A DNA stretch of 47,101 bases from Alphaproteobacteria bacterium (GCA_024277955.1 JAJRUE010000054.1:1-47101); one strand, 5' to 3'. Numbered from the stretch's first letter, positions 7,695 to 16,407 are shown. A program made the numbers and translations. Notes: a model not told the origin generated them from the letters alone.

Positions 7695-8558
7695 TTGTTC
7701 ACCGCTGCAAATCAACGTGCGAATGGACGCTATCGCTTGCGGCTGGCGCGCTCGGAGGGCGACATGCGCGCCATCGGGCACCTGCGCTACCGCTGTTTTC
7801 GCGCGCGCGCCGGCGCGGTTCTGCCGGGCGGGCTGGACCTGGACCGGTTCGACCGCACCAGCCTGCAGATCGTCGTCGAGGACCGCGTTTCGGGCGGCAT
7901 CGCGGGCTGTTTCCGGCTGGCGGTCCACCGGCCCGGCGGCGCGGTCCGCCGGGGCTACAGCGGCCAGTTCTACGACCTGGGCGGGCTGGCGCGCTATCCC
8001 GGCGTCATTGGCGAGGTGGGGCGGTTCTGCACAGCGCCGGGCAGGTATGACCCGGACATCTGGCGCCTGGCGCTGGCCGGGCTGGGGCGGCTGGTGGAAG
8101 ACCACGGCATCGGACTGCTGATGGGCTGCACCTCGTTTCCCGGCGCCGACGGGGAGGGGCTGGACCGGCGGTTCGCGCGGCTGATGCGCGACCATGGCGC
8201 GCCCGAGCCGTGGCGTCCGCGCATCGGCGCGCCGGAAATCCTGCGCTTTGCAGCTGGCGGGGACACAGCCGCCGCGCGCCAAAGCAAGACTCCTCAGGTG
8301 GCGCTGCCGCCGCTGCTGCGCTTCTACCTCGGGCTTGGCGGCTGGGTCAGCGATCACGCGGTGATCGACCGGGATCTGGACACGCTGCACGTCTTCACCG
8401 GGGTCGAGATCGCCCGCATCCCCGCCGCCTGGCGGCGCTTCCTGACCGGCAGCGCCAATGGGGCGGCCCCCAACAGCCCAACACCCGGCACCCCGCCACC
8501 TGACGCACTCGGACAGCCGCGCGGCTTGCACGTTGACGCCGCAGGCCCGGCGGTATAG
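7695..8558 (+). CDS. olsB: L-ornithine N(alpha)-acyltransferase, OlsB-like, probable TTG start
   Basis: GNAT-fold acyl-ACP-dependent ornithine acyltransferase, first step of ornithine lipid synthesis. The conserved OlsB N-terminus GRYRLRLARSEGD followed by LRYRCF lies upstream of the first strong ATG (7764). Therefore I place the start at TTG 7695, with AAGAGA 7 bases before it; a GGAGGG site before ATG 7764 is the rival. Other hallmarks are IGEVGRFC, a CTSFPGAD segment and LPPLLRFYLGLGGWVSDHAV near the C-terminus. A Pro-rich tail of about 35 residues after RRFLTG exceeds the usual end. No adjacent OlsA acyltransferase is seen. Confidence 0.8.
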   Translation: MFTAANQRANGRYRLRLARSEGDMRAIGHLRYRCFRARAGAVLPGGLDLDRFDRTSLQIVVEDRVSGGIAGCFRLAVHRPGGAVRRGYSGQFYDLGGLARYPGVIGEVGRFCTAPGRYDPDIWRLALAGLGRLVEDHGIGLLMGCTSFPGADGEGLDRRFARLMRDHGAPEPWRPRIGAPEILRFAAGGDTAAARQSKTPQVALPPLLRFYLGLGGWVSDHAVIDRDLDTLHVFTGVEIARIPAAWRRFLTGSANGAAPNSPTPGTPPPDALGQPRGLHVDAAGPAV

Positions 8559-8567
8559 CCCGCAGCC

Positions 8568-10397
8568 ATGGCGCGCGCCCCCTTGCTACAACTGTCCGGC
8601 ATCACCCTCGGTTTCGGGGGAGATGCGCTGTTTGACGACCTGTCGCTGGTGGTGCAGCCCGGCGACCGGCTGGCGCTGGTGGGGCGCAACGGGTCGGGCA
8701 AGTCGACGCTGCTCAAGGTGATGGCCGGGCTGGTCGAACCCGACGCCGGCAGCCGCATCGTGCCCCCCGGAACCAGCATCGCCTACATGGAACAACACCC
8801 TGACATGACAGGGTTTTCCACGCTGGGCGACTTTGCCCTGCGCGGCCTTGGCCCGGCCGACAGCTACCGCGTCGAGATCGCCGCCGAGGGGCTGAAATTC
8901 GACCCCTCAACCGCGGTGGAAACCGCATCCGGCGGCGAACGGCGGCGCGCGGCGCTGGCCGGTGTGCTGGCGCGCGAGGCGGAACTGATGCTGCTGGACG
9001 AGCCCACCAACCACCTCGACATCCAGGCGATCGGCTGGCTGGAAGAGCAGCTGCGCGCCACCCGGTCGGCCTTTGTACTGATCAGCCACGACCGGGCGTT
9101 CCTGCGCGAGCTCAGCCGGGCGACGCTGTGGATCGACCGCGGCCGGGTGCGCCGCCAGGACAAGGGGTTCGCGCATTTCGAGGCCTGGCGCGACAAGGTC
9201 TGGGCCGAAGAAGACCTTGCCCGCCACAAGCTGAACCGCAAGATCAAGGCCGAGGCGCGCTGGGCGGTGGAAGGCATTTCCGCCCGGCGCAAGCGCAACC
9301 AGGGCCGGGTGCGCGCGCTGGCCGAGCTGCGCGCCGAACGCGCCGCGATGATCGCGCGCCAGGGGGCGGCGCAGATGGGGTTCGGGGCGGCGGAAAAGTC
9401 CGGCAAGCGGGTGATCGAAGCGCGCCACATCTCAAAAGCCTTCGGCAACCATCAGATCATAAAGGATTTTTCCATCCGCATCGCGCGCGGCGACCGGGTG
9501 GCGCTGGTAGGGCCAAACGGGGTGGGCAAGACCACCTTGCTGAAGATGCTTACGGGTCGGCTGGCGCCCGACAGCGGCTCGGTCAAGCTGGGGACCAACC
9601 TGCTGATCGCGGTTTTCGACCAGGACCGCAGCGGACTGATGGAAGACGCGAGCCTGTGGGAAAACCTGGTCGGCTCGCCCGAAATGCGGGTGTCGGGGCG
9701 GGCCGATCAGGTGATGGTGCGCGGCCAGCCCCGCCATGTGGTCGGCTATCTCAAGGACTTTCTGTTCGACGAAACCCAGGCCCGCGCGCCGGCGCGGTCG
9801 TTATCGGGGGGCGAAAAGTCGCGCCTGTTGCTGGCCCGGCTGATGGCGCAGCCGTCGAACCTGCTGGTGCTGGACGAGCCGACCAACGATCTGGACGTGG
9901 AAACGCTGGATCTCTTGCAGGATCTGCTGGGCGATTATGACGGCACCGCGCTGATCGTCAGCCACGACCGGGACTTCATCGACCGGGTGGCGACGATGAC
10001 GGTAGCGATGGAGGGCGACGGGCGCGCGACGCTCTATGCCGGCGGCTGGAGCGACTACCAGGCGCAGCGCGGCGCAGGGGGCGAAAAACCAGCGAAAACG
10101 GCATTAAAAAAGATGTCCAAGGCACTGGAACCGCGGGGTAAATCGGAAACAAAACGTCCAGGGAAATCGGGTCTGTCTTTCACCCAAAAGCACCGTCTGG
10201 CCGTGCTTCCCGGCGAGATTGAGCGGCTGGAAGCCGAGATCGCCAAGCTGGCCGAGGCGCTCGCCGACGGCGATCTCTACAGCCGCGACCCGGCGAAATT
10301 CGCGCGCTTCTCCAAGGCGCTTGCCGCCCGGCAACAGGCGCTCGAGGCCGCCGAAGAAGAATGGCTGGCGCTGGAAGAACGCGCCGAGGGCGGCTGA
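8568..10397 (+). CDS. uup: ABC-F family ATPase, Uup-type
   Basis: 609 residues, a soluble twin-ATPase protein without membrane segments. The first cassette has Walker A GRNGSGKS (residues ~39-46), signature SGGERRRAALAG and Walker B MLLDEPTNHLD. The second has GPNGVGKT, SGGEKSRLLLARLM and VLDEPTNDLDVETLDLLQ. After a basic linker comes a C-terminal coiled coil (EIERLEAEIAKLAEAL), as in Uup. ABC-F proteins act on ribosomes or replication-linked structures; Uup itself is tied to precise transposon excision and ribosome function. It starts 9 bp after olsB, so the two may be cotranscribed. Confidence 0.88.
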   Translation: MARAPLLQLSGITLGFGGDALFDDLSLVVQPGDRLALVGRNGSGKSTLLKVMAGLVEPDAGSRIVPPGTSIAYMEQHPDMTGFSTLGDFALRGLGPADSYRVEIAAEGLKFDPSTAVETASGGERRRAALAGVLAREAELMLLDEPTNHLDIQAIGWLEEQLRATRSAFVLISHDRAFLRELSRATLWIDRGRVRRQDKGFAHFEAWRDKVWAEEDLARHKLNRKIKAEARWAVEGISARRKRNQGRVRALAELRAERAAMIARQGAAQMGFGAAEKSGKRVIEARHISKAFGNHQIIKDFSIRIARGDRVALVGPNGVGKTTLLKMLTGRLAPDSGSVKLGTNLLIAVFDQDRSGLMEDASLWENLVGSPEMRVSGRADQVMVRGQPRHVVGYLKDFLFDETQARAPARSLSGGEKSRLLLARLMAQPSNLLVLDEPTNDLDVETLDLLQDLLGDYDGTALIVSHDRDFIDRVATMTVAMEGDGRATLYAGGWSDYQAQRGAGGEKPAKTALKKMSKALEPRGKSETKRPGKSGLSFTQKHRLAVLPGEIERLEAEIAKLAEALADGDLYSRDPAKFARFSKALAARQQALEAAEEEWLALEERAEGG

Positions 10398-10464
10398 TCG
10401 GCGGGGTCTGGCCCTATGCGAGGGCGGCGCGCGGACCTCGGGGTGGGCGTGTAGCGCTCTCCCC

Positions 10465-10530
10465 GTGGGGGAGGTCCGGGCGCTGCCCGGCGTGCCGCCG
10501 GGCGCATTCTCAGCCGGGCGCGGCCCGACC
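10465..10530. repeat. Dispersed GC repeat, family B, copy 1
   Basis: Intergenic between uup and the convergent MttB-family gene. It contains GTCCGGGCGCTGCCCGGCG, then TGCCGCCGGGC, then GCGGCCCGACCCGCC. The GCCCGGCG...CCGCCGGGC core recurs at 19611-19640 and 34201-34220, each time next to a (C)GGTCGGGCGC or its complement. The position suits a bidirectional terminator or REP-like element. Confidence 0.6.
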
Positions 10531-10534
10531 CGCC

Positions 10535-12073
10535 TCAGCGCGGCAGATGAATGTTGAACGCGGCGCGGATGCGCGCGTCCAGCGCCGGGTCCAGGGCGGC
10601 GGCCGAGGGGGCCGACAGGATGTCCTGCTTCTTCCGCCTTGCCTGTTCGATCAGATCCGGGCGGCCCTGTTCTTCCCACTCCTTTGGCGAGCTGCGGTCG
10701 CCCAGCGCCGGGTAGACGTATTCGCTTTGCATCAGCGCCAGGGTCTGGGGTTGGCCCAGGTAGTGCCCCGGCCCGCCCAGGCAGACCGCGCGCATGGTGT
10801 CCAGGCTCAGGTTATCGTCGCTCACCTCGATGCCGCGCACGCAGCGCAGCGCCTGGCCGATCAGATCGTCGCCCAGGATCAGGCTTTCGTGGCAATACCC
10901 CAAAAGCGACGCATGCATCCCGGCGGCCTCGTAGACCAGGTTCAACCCGGAAAGCCCCGCCATCACCGCCGACATCGCCTGTTCCCAGCCGGCCTGCATG
11001 TCGGGCAGTTTCGCATCCGAAAACCCCGCCGGCGCGCCGCCCGGCAGCCCGTAAAAGCGGTGCATCTGGGCGCAGGCGGCGGTCATCAGGGCCTGCTCGC
11101 CCGATCCGCCCGACATCGCCCCGGTGCGCAGGTCGGAAACGAAGGGCCAGGTGCCAAAGATCACCGGCGCGCCGGGCGTGATGGCTTCGGCATAGAACAA
11201 CCCGGCAAGGCATTCGGCCACCGCCTGCATGATGGCGCCGGCCAGCGGCGCAGGCGCGGTGGCCCCGGCCTGGCCCGCCGACAGCAGCAGCAGCGGCATG
11301 CCCGCGCGCAGGCAGAATTCCATGGTCTGACAGCTTTCGGTGGCGAATTTCATCGGCGGCACCACAAAACAGTTCGACGCCGACACAAAGGGCCGGGCGC
11401 GCCAGCGTTCTTCGCCCCCCGCCAGCAGGTGCAGAAAGTCAAAAACCCCCGGCGCAAAGGCTGGATCGCTGATCGAAATGCCCACGTGTTTGGTGGTGCC
11501 GGCGCAGCAGGCGTAAAGCGTGTTGATGTCCATTTCAAAGTTGTCGGCAATGTCGCGCGCGACCATCGGACGTTGAAAAAAGTGAATGTTGTCAAGCCGG
11601 TCGGCGATTCGTGCGGCGTCGAAAATATCGCGCGCGGTGCTGTCGCGGTAGCTGCGTCCGTCGCTTTCGACCAAGTGGACGGCGGCGCCGGCGGTGCCGA
11701 AATGGACGCGTGTGCCGCGCAGCTCCAGGTCATGCGCCGGGTCGCGCGCGTGCAGCACCAGATCGGGGCGCGGGCGGGCCAGCAGGTCTTCGATCAGCGC
11801 CCGCGAAAACCGCAACCGGCCGTCGTCGCCCAGGGTGGCCCCGGCGGCGCACATCGCCTCGACCCCCGAAGGCGGGGCGTCGGCCAGGCCGATCTCGGCC
11901 AGCGCGTCGAGCGCGGCGCGGTGGATGCGGGCGATGTCGGCCTCAGACAGCGGGTTGTAGCGCCCGCCGGTCAGGCCGGGGCGCACCGGGCGGTCGGCGG
12001 CGGGCAGGGGGCGGGCGCGCTGCGCCTTGCGGGCGGCGCGGCCACCGGAACGGCGGGAAGATGGTGCGGGCAT
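10535..12073 (-). CDS. Trimethylamine methyltransferase (MttB) family protein, non-pyrrolysine type
   Basis: 512 residues, starting at 12073 (MPAPSSRRSG); eleven upstream codons are open but not conserved. The family fold is recognisable from GLTGGRYNPLSEADIARIHRAALDALAEIG at the N-terminus, SDGRSYRDSTARDIFDAARI, and the TIM-barrel segments PVIFGTWPFVSDLRTGAMSGG and GLSGLNLVYEAAGMHASLLGY. No in-frame TAG interrupts it, so it is not the pyrrolysine enzyme. Relatives are corrinoid-dependent methyltransferases for quaternary amines such as glycine betaine; the substrate here is unknown. No corrinoid carrier protein or activator gene is adjacent. The distal cobalamin locus at 25-29 kb would be functionally relevant only by inference. 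Confidence 0.85.
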   Translation of the reverse strand: MPAPSSRRSGGRAARKAQRARPLPAADRPVRPGLTGGRYNPLSEADIARIHRAALDALAEIGLADAPPSGVEAMCAAGATLGDDGRLRFSRALIEDLLARPRPDLVLHARDPAHDLELRGTRVHFGTAGAAVHLVESDGRSYRDSTARDIFDAARIADRLDNIHFFQRPMVARDIADNFEMDINTLYACCAGTTKHVGISISDPAFAPGVFDFLHLLAGGEERWRARPFVSASNCFVVPPMKFATESCQTMEFCLRAGMPLLLLSAGQAGATAPAPLAGAIMQAVAECLAGLFYAEAITPGAPVIFGTWPFVSDLRTGAMSGGSGEQALMTAACAQMHRFYGLPGGAPAGFSDAKLPDMQAGWEQAMSAVMAGLSGLNLVYEAAGMHASLLGYCHESLILGDDLIGQALRCVRGIEVSDDNLSLDTMRAVCLGGPGHYLGQPQTLALMQSEYVYPALGDRSSPKEWEEQGRPDLIEQARRKKQDILSAPSAAALDPALDARIRAAFNIHLPR

Positions 12074-12361
12074 GGCGTGGTCTCCGATAAGCGCATGTGA
12101 ACACATGGGAAATGTCTATCGGGGCAGCGGCGCTCCGCGTGCGGCACGGCCACGGGCGGCGCCGATGGTGCGCGAAACCAGTTCGATGAGCCAAGTCAAA
12201 GCGTCCATGTCAGGCCGATCCTGGGCGGTGTCCTGCCGCCAAGAGTGGCAAGGCGATTCGCCGCGGTCTTGCCTGTCAGCGGCATGATGTCGTTTTTCGC
12301 CCCCAAGGCCGCCCTGGGACCACCCCGAGACCGCCCCGGCGCCGCGTCCCAAAGCCCCGTC
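12074..12361. other. Gene-poor gap; only a weak 30-codon ORF
   Basis: Between the TPM-domain gene and the MttB-family gene, both leftward. The only open frame with any protein-like character is leftward from ATG 12208 to 12116 (MDALTWLIELVSRTIGAARG...). It lacks a good ribosome binding site, so I do not call it. The gap must contain the promoter of the MttB-family gene, which I cannot place. Confidence 0.4.
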
Positions 12362-13210
12362 TTACCAGCTGCCCGACGCGCCCCCACCCGAGGAACTGCC
12401 GCCGCCAAATGACCCGCCGCCGGAGGACGAGCTGCTCGAGATCATGCCAATCGTGTAGGGCAGGGCCGAGCGGTAGCCGCAGCTTTCGCATTCGAGGATC
12501 TTTACGCCGTGTCCCTTGGTCTTGCGGGTGGGTTGTTTCAGCACCTTTCGCGACGTGTGCACCCCGCGCTGGCCGCAAGAAGGGCAGCGGCGCAGCCGGT
12601 CGAACAGGCGCTGGCCGAACAGCATCAACCCGATCACCGCGGCGATGAACACGCCCACGATGCCAAGGGCGATGCTGATGATCGCGCCGCCCGGCGGTGG
12701 CGCGGCCTCGGGTTCCTGGCCCGCCGCCTTGCGCAGGGCGATTTTCCGGATCACCGCGTCGGTGCCGGTTTCGATGCCGCGCGCATAGTCGCCATCGCGA
12801 AACGCGGGCAGGAAATCGTTGTCGATGATGCGTTTGGCGGTGTTGTCATAGCCGGTGGAATAGCCGGCCCCCAGTTCGATGCGCATGTCGCGGTCGCCCG
12901 ACAGCACCAGCACCAGGATGCCGTCGTTGCGTTCGCTGTCGCCGATGCCCCAGGCGTTGAACAGCCCGGTTGCGAACTGTTCGAGCGACGCGCCGGGCCA
13001 GTAATCCTGGCGGCTGGTCAGGGTCAGCACCGTCAGTTCGATGCCGGTGTCGGCGCGCAGGCTTTTGATGGCCTCGCGCAGCCGGGCTTCGGTGGCGTCA
13101 TCGATGATCGCTGCAAAGTCGTTCACCGCCAGTTCGCGGTATTCCGGCCAGGCTTGCGCCCCGGCGGTGAATGGAAAAAGAAATAGTAAAAACAATAATA
13201 TGCGTGGCAT
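12362..13210 (-). CDS. TPM-domain membrane protein with zinc ribbon and Ser/Gly-rich tail
   Basis: 282 residues. The signal peptide MPRILLFLLFLFPFTAGAQA is followed by a TPM domain (residues ~22-150: VNDFAAIIDDATEARLREAI, LFNAWGIGDSERNDGILVLV, IELGAGYSTGYDN, FRDGDYARGI). A transmembrane helix lies near 175-197 (IISIALGIVGVFIAAVIGLMLF). Next comes a cytosolic zinc-ribbon-like pair (CPSCG ... CESCG) and a tail of Ser/Gly repeats ending SSGGGASGSW. This matches the YgcG/Psb32-type arrangement. TPM proteins are implicated in photosystem or membrane protein maintenance, but the bacterial role is unclear. It starts 15 bp after the PLP decarboxylase and is probably cotranscribed. Confidence 0.85.
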   Translation of the reverse strand: MPRILLFLLFLFPFTAGAQAWPEYRELAVNDFAAIIDDATEARLREAIKSLRADTGIELTVLTLTSRQDYWPGASLEQFATGLFNAWGIGDSERNDGILVLVLSGDRDMRIELGAGYSTGYDNTAKRIIDNDFLPAFRDGDYARGIETGTDAVIRKIALRKAAGQEPEAAPPPGGAIISIALGIVGVFIAAVIGLMLFGQRLFDRLRRCPSCGQRGVHTSRKVLKQPTRKTKGHGVKILECESCGYRSALPYTIGMISSSSSSGGGSFGGGSSSGGGASGSW

Positions 13211-13225
13211 TCTTCAGGTTCCTGT

Positions 13226-14620
13226 TCAATCCCTTGTCAAATCCTTCAAGACCTCGAGCACGCAGCGCACATCGTCGCGGGTGCAGTCGAACTGGCCGAC
13301 CTGCAGCCGGATGACAAAGCGCCCGGCATGGCTGGTCTGGGTCAGGTAGATGCGCCCGTCGTCATTGATGCGCGCCAGCAGATCGCGGGTGCGCGCGTCA
13401 TCGTGCCAGCGAAATGTAAACAGCGACAGAACCGGGGCGGTGGTGATCTCGAAGCCCGGCAGGGCTGCGATGTCGTCGGCCAATTCGCGCGACCAGGCCA
13501 CATGGTTGCGGATGCGCGCGCGCAGGCCTTCAAGCCCGTAGGCGCGCAGCAGGAACCACAGTTTCAGCGCCCGAAAGCGGCGGCCCAGCGGCACCGTCCA
13601 TTCGTTGAAATTGGTCACCTCGTCCTGGTCGAGGGTCTGCAGGTAGTCCGGGCGCAGTCCGAGCGTGCGCACCTGTTCGGCGGGATTGGCCAGGAACTGC
13701 ACGGCGCAGTCGAACTGGGCGCCCAGCCACTTGTGCGGGTTGAAGACGATGCTGTCGGCGCCGTCCACCCCGTCCCAGAGGGCGCGAAACTCGGGGCAGA
13801 TCATCGCCGAGCCGGCCCAGGCGGCATCCACATGGGTGTAAAGATCGTGGGCGCGGGCGATTGCGATGCAGTCGCGGATCCGGTCGATCGCGCCCACCGA
13901 GGTGCCGCCGACGCACAGGATCACACCGGCCGGCGTCAGGCCCGCGGCCTTGTCGGCGCGGATCGCGGCGTCCAGCGCCTGCGGGTCCATCGACAGCTGC
14001 GCGTCGTCGGGATCGGTGGCGACCTTGACCAGGTTGTCCTGGCCGATGCCCGACAGCCGCGCCGCCTTGTCCACCGAGGAATGGGTTTCGCGCGACGCAT
14101 AGAGCCGCAGCCGCGCCTGGCCCGAAAGCCCCGCTTCGAGCCCGCGCCAGCCCAACGCGCGTTCGCGCATGGTCAGCACCGCGCAAAGCGTGGCGGTGGT
14201 GGCGCTGTCGTGGATCGTGCCGGTGAAATGGCCGGCAAGACCCAGGGCGTCGCGCAGCCAGCGCATCATCACCTGTTCGATCTCGGTGGCCGCGGGCGAG
14301 GTCTGCCACAGCATCGCCTGCGCCGCCATCGCCGCGGTCAGCTGTTCGGCCAGGATCGAGGCGGGCGCCGCGTTGGCCGGGAAATAGGCAAAGAAACGCG
14401 GGTGTTGCCAGTGAGTCATGGCGTCGGGGACCAGGGTTTCGAAGTCGGCGAAGATGGTCTCGATCGGCTCGGGCGCTTCGGGGGCGGTGGCCGGCAGGCG
14501 GGCGGCGGTGTCGCCGGGGCGGGTGCGGGCGCGCACGGGGCGGTCGCGCAAACCGGCGTGGTAGTCGCGGGTCCAGTCGGCGGCGCGGCGCGACCAGAAA
14601 TGCAGGTCATCGTGGTTCAT
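13226..14620 (-). CDS. Pyridoxal-dependent amino acid decarboxylase (aromatic-L-amino-acid decarboxylase family)
   Basis: 464 residues, full length for group II decarboxylases. PLP-binding features are present: Lys297 in FNPHKWLG, Asp265 in HVDAAWAGSA, His180 in ASRETHSS, and HFTGTIHDSATTATLCA in the phosphate-binding region. The N-terminal MTHWQHPRFFAYFPANAAPASILAE motif is characteristic of AADC/tyrosine decarboxylase-like enzymes. It decarboxylates an L-amino acid to the amine; substrate choice among Trp, Tyr, Phe or DOPA cannot be read here. It probably forms a two-gene unit with the TPM protein downstream. Confidence 0.88.
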   Translation of the reverse strand: MNHDDLHFWSRRAADWTRDYHAGLRDRPVRARTRPGDTAARLPATAPEAPEPIETIFADFETLVPDAMTHWQHPRFFAYFPANAAPASILAEQLTAAMAAQAMLWQTSPAATEIEQVMMRWLRDALGLAGHFTGTIHDSATTATLCAVLTMRERALGWRGLEAGLSGQARLRLYASRETHSSVDKAARLSGIGQDNLVKVATDPDDAQLSMDPQALDAAIRADKAAGLTPAGVILCVGGTSVGAIDRIRDCIAIARAHDLYTHVDAAWAGSAMICPEFRALWDGVDGADSIVFNPHKWLGAQFDCAVQFLANPAEQVRTLGLRPDYLQTLDQDEVTNFNEWTVPLGRRFRALKLWFLLRAYGLEGLRARIRNHVAWSRELADDIAALPGFEITTAPVLSLFTFRWHDDARTRDLLARINDDGRIYLTQTSHAGRFVIRLQVGQFDCTRDDVRCVLEVLKDLTRD

Positions 14621-14660
14621 GGGCGCGAGTTAGTCATGGGCTTGCGCGGCTGGCAAGGGC

Positions 14661-14700
14661 GGATGCCTCCGGCGGGGATATTTTCGGACAGACGAAGATA
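14661..14700 (+). repeat. Intergenic repeat, family C, copy 1
   Basis: Contains GATGCCTCCGGCGGGGATAT followed by TTTCGGACAGACGAAGAT. Versions of the same string occur at 17894-17931 and as an inverted pair at 31493-31569. It lies between the decarboxylase and the ICL/PEP-mutase-like gene. Just downstream (14707-14735) a 13 bp unit, AAGATCAGGCCAG, is tandemly duplicated across the stop codon of the next gene. Confidence 0.65.
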
Positions 14701-14723
14701 CGGAAGAAGATCAGGCCAGAAGA

Positions 14724-15212
14724 TCAGGCCAGAAGATCGTCGATCCTGGCGCCGGAAATGCCCTGGCCGAGCGGCGAAAAGTCTCCGTTGTCGAACATCG
14801 CCCGGGCGGCGGCGCGGATGCGTTCGACGGCCAGCTCGCGCGGGTAGGCGTCGGGGCCGGGCAGGGCCATGTCCTCGATGGAAATCCCGGCCAGGCCGGC
14901 TTCGGCGGCCAGGCGCACGATCTGGGCGCAGGTTTCGGGATCGTCGCCAAAGCCGTTTTCGAAATCGCCCGACACCGGGACATTGACCGCCGCGACGAGG
15001 TCGGCGGCATGGGCGAGCGCTTCGTCCCGGCTGACGTGGCCCAGGTCGGCCCGGCCAAGGGTGAAGGCATGCGCCGCCGACGAGGTGGCGATGGCGCGCG
15101 CCCCCAGGGCGGCGAGCATTCTGGCCGACCCGGCGTCCCAGGCGTCGGCCAGGATGAACGGATCGCCCGGGCGGTGCAGTGTGCGAAAGGCGGCGCCGGG
15201 GTCATGCGGCAT
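14724..15212 (-). pseudogene. Isocitrate lyase/PEP mutase family protein, internally deleted
   Basis: 162 residues versus about 250-285 usual. The N-terminal half is normal: FRTLHRPGDPFILADAWDAG, ARAIATSSAAHAFTLGRADLG, VSGDFENGFGDDPE (metal site) and AGISIEDM. After RELAVERIRAAARA the chain jumps directly to the family's C-terminal ending, MFDNGDFSPLGQGISGARID. About 90-110 central barrel residues are missing in frame. The start at 15212 (MPHDPGAAF) overlaps the aminotransferase end by 11 nt, indicating translational coupling. A folded TIM barrel is not expected, so I class it as a decayed gene although the frame is open. A functional mini-protein cannot be excluded. Confidence 0.75.
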
Positions 15213-16380
15213 GGGCGTTGTCCTGGGCAAAGCGCACCAGCCGCGACAGGGCGTCGGCAAAGGTGTCATCGTCGATGGTCATGGCGACGCGGACATGCCC
15301 GGCAGCGGCCCGGCCAAAGCTTTCGCCCGGCATCACCGCGATATGTTCGCGCTCAAGCAGCGCGTCGGCAAAGGCTTCGCCGGTCATGCCGGTGGGGCGC
15401 ACGTCGAGCATCAGATACATCGCCCCGCCCGCGGGCACGAGCCCCAGCGTATTCTGCCGCGCAAGGATCGCGCGCGCCAGGTCGCGGCGGCGGCGGAACG
15501 GTTCGCCGACCCGGCGTTCAAGCTCTTCGCCCTGTTCCAGCGCAAAGGCGGCGGCGTCCTGGATGTAGCCGGGTACCCCATAGGTGGTGTGGGTCGCCAG
15601 CGTGATCAGGTGGTCGATCACCTCGGGCGGGCCGGCGATCCAGCCGATGCGGCTGCCGGTCATCGCGTGGCTTTTCGACATCGAGCCGATCACCAGCGTG
15701 CGCTCGGCCATCCCCGGCAGGGCGCGCGGGCTGAGGTGGCGGCCTTCCCAGACCTGGGTATCGTAGACTTCGTCCGAGATCAGCCACAGGTCGGCGTCGC
15801 GGCAGGTGTCGGCGATGGCGTCCAGGGTTTCGCGCGAATAGACCACGCCGGTGGGGTTGTTGGGGGTGTTGATCAGCAGCGATCGTGCGCCCTCGGCCCG
15901 CGCGCCCAGCGCCTGGCGGGTCGGCTGGAACGCATCGCGCGGCCGGGTGGGGATGGCGACCGGCACCGCGCCGACGCCGCGGATCGTGCCGGGGTAGGTG
16001 GCATAGTAGGGGTCGCAGTAGAGCGCCCGGTCGCCGGCATCGCAGACCGCCGCATGGGCCGCGAAAAGCGCCGCCTGGCCGCCGGGGGTGATCAGGATGT
16101 TCCGCGGACCCGTGGGCACGCCGGTGCGCGCCTGGATCCGCGCGGCGACGGTTTTTCTGAGCCGGGCGTTGCCGGGCACTTCGGCATAGCCGGTGTTGCC
16201 GGCGCGCGCCGAGGCGTCCATCGCCGCGAGAATAACCGGGTCGGTGCGGATGTCATGTTCGCCGATGGTCAGCTCGACCACCGGCTCGCCCGCTTCGATC
16301 ATCGCGCGCGCCTTGTAAAACAAGCCCCAGCCGTCGCCGCCGCCGCCGGTCAGCCCGGTAATTCTGTGCGAAAGTTCCAT
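15202..16380 (-). CDS. PLP-dependent aminotransferase, class I/II
   Basis: 392 residues from ATG 16380 (MELSHRITGL). Fold-type I features: NTPNNPTGVVYS (Asn/Pro motif, ~171-182), ISDEVYDT (Asp203), Schiff-base Lys236 in GSMSKSHAMTGSRIGW, and AGGAMYLMLDV near the C-terminus. It transfers an amino group between an amino acid and a 2-oxo acid; specificity is not readable, but the sequence resembles AspC/aromatic-type enzymes. It leads an operon with the deleted ICL-family gene. The ribosome binding site GGAGGTGG lies within an 8 bp hairpin (16383-16407), suggesting controlled translation. Confidence 0.88.
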   Translation of the reverse strand: MELSHRITGLTGGGGDGWGLFYKARAMIEAGEPVVELTIGEHDIRTDPVILAAMDASARAGNTGYAEVPGNARLRKTVAARIQARTGVPTGPRNILITPGGQAALFAAHAAVCDAGDRALYCDPYYATYPGTIRGVGAVPVAIPTRPRDAFQPTRQALGARAEGARSLLINTPNNPTGVVYSRETLDAIADTCRDADLWLISDEVYDTQVWEGRHLSPRALPGMAERTLVIGSMSKSHAMTGSRIGWIAGPPEVIDHLITLATHTTYGVPGYIQDAAAFALEQGEELERRVGEPFRRRRDLARAILARQNTLGLVPAGGAMYLMLDVRPTGMTGEAFADALLEREHIAVMPGESFGRAAAGHVRVAMTIDDDTFADALSRLVRFAQDNAHAA

Positions 16381-16382
16381 GC

Positions 16383-16407
16383 GCCACCTCCAACGTCGCG
16401 AGGTGGC
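16383..16407 (-). promoter_or_regulatory. RBS-sequestering hairpin before the aminotransferase
   Basis: Read leftward, GCCACCTC pairs perfectly with GAGGTGGC across a 9-base loop, and ATG follows 2 bases later. The 3' arm contains the Shine-Dalgarno sequence GGAGGTGG. In the folded form the ribosome binding site is fully paired. This could be a simple translational brake, an RNA thermometer-like element or a protein-binding site. Confidence 0.5.

Noticed and set aside
12116..12208. 30-codon leftward ORF MDALTWLIELVSRTIG...
   Set aside because: Plausible amphipathic peptide but no ribosome binding site, and conservation cannot be tested here.
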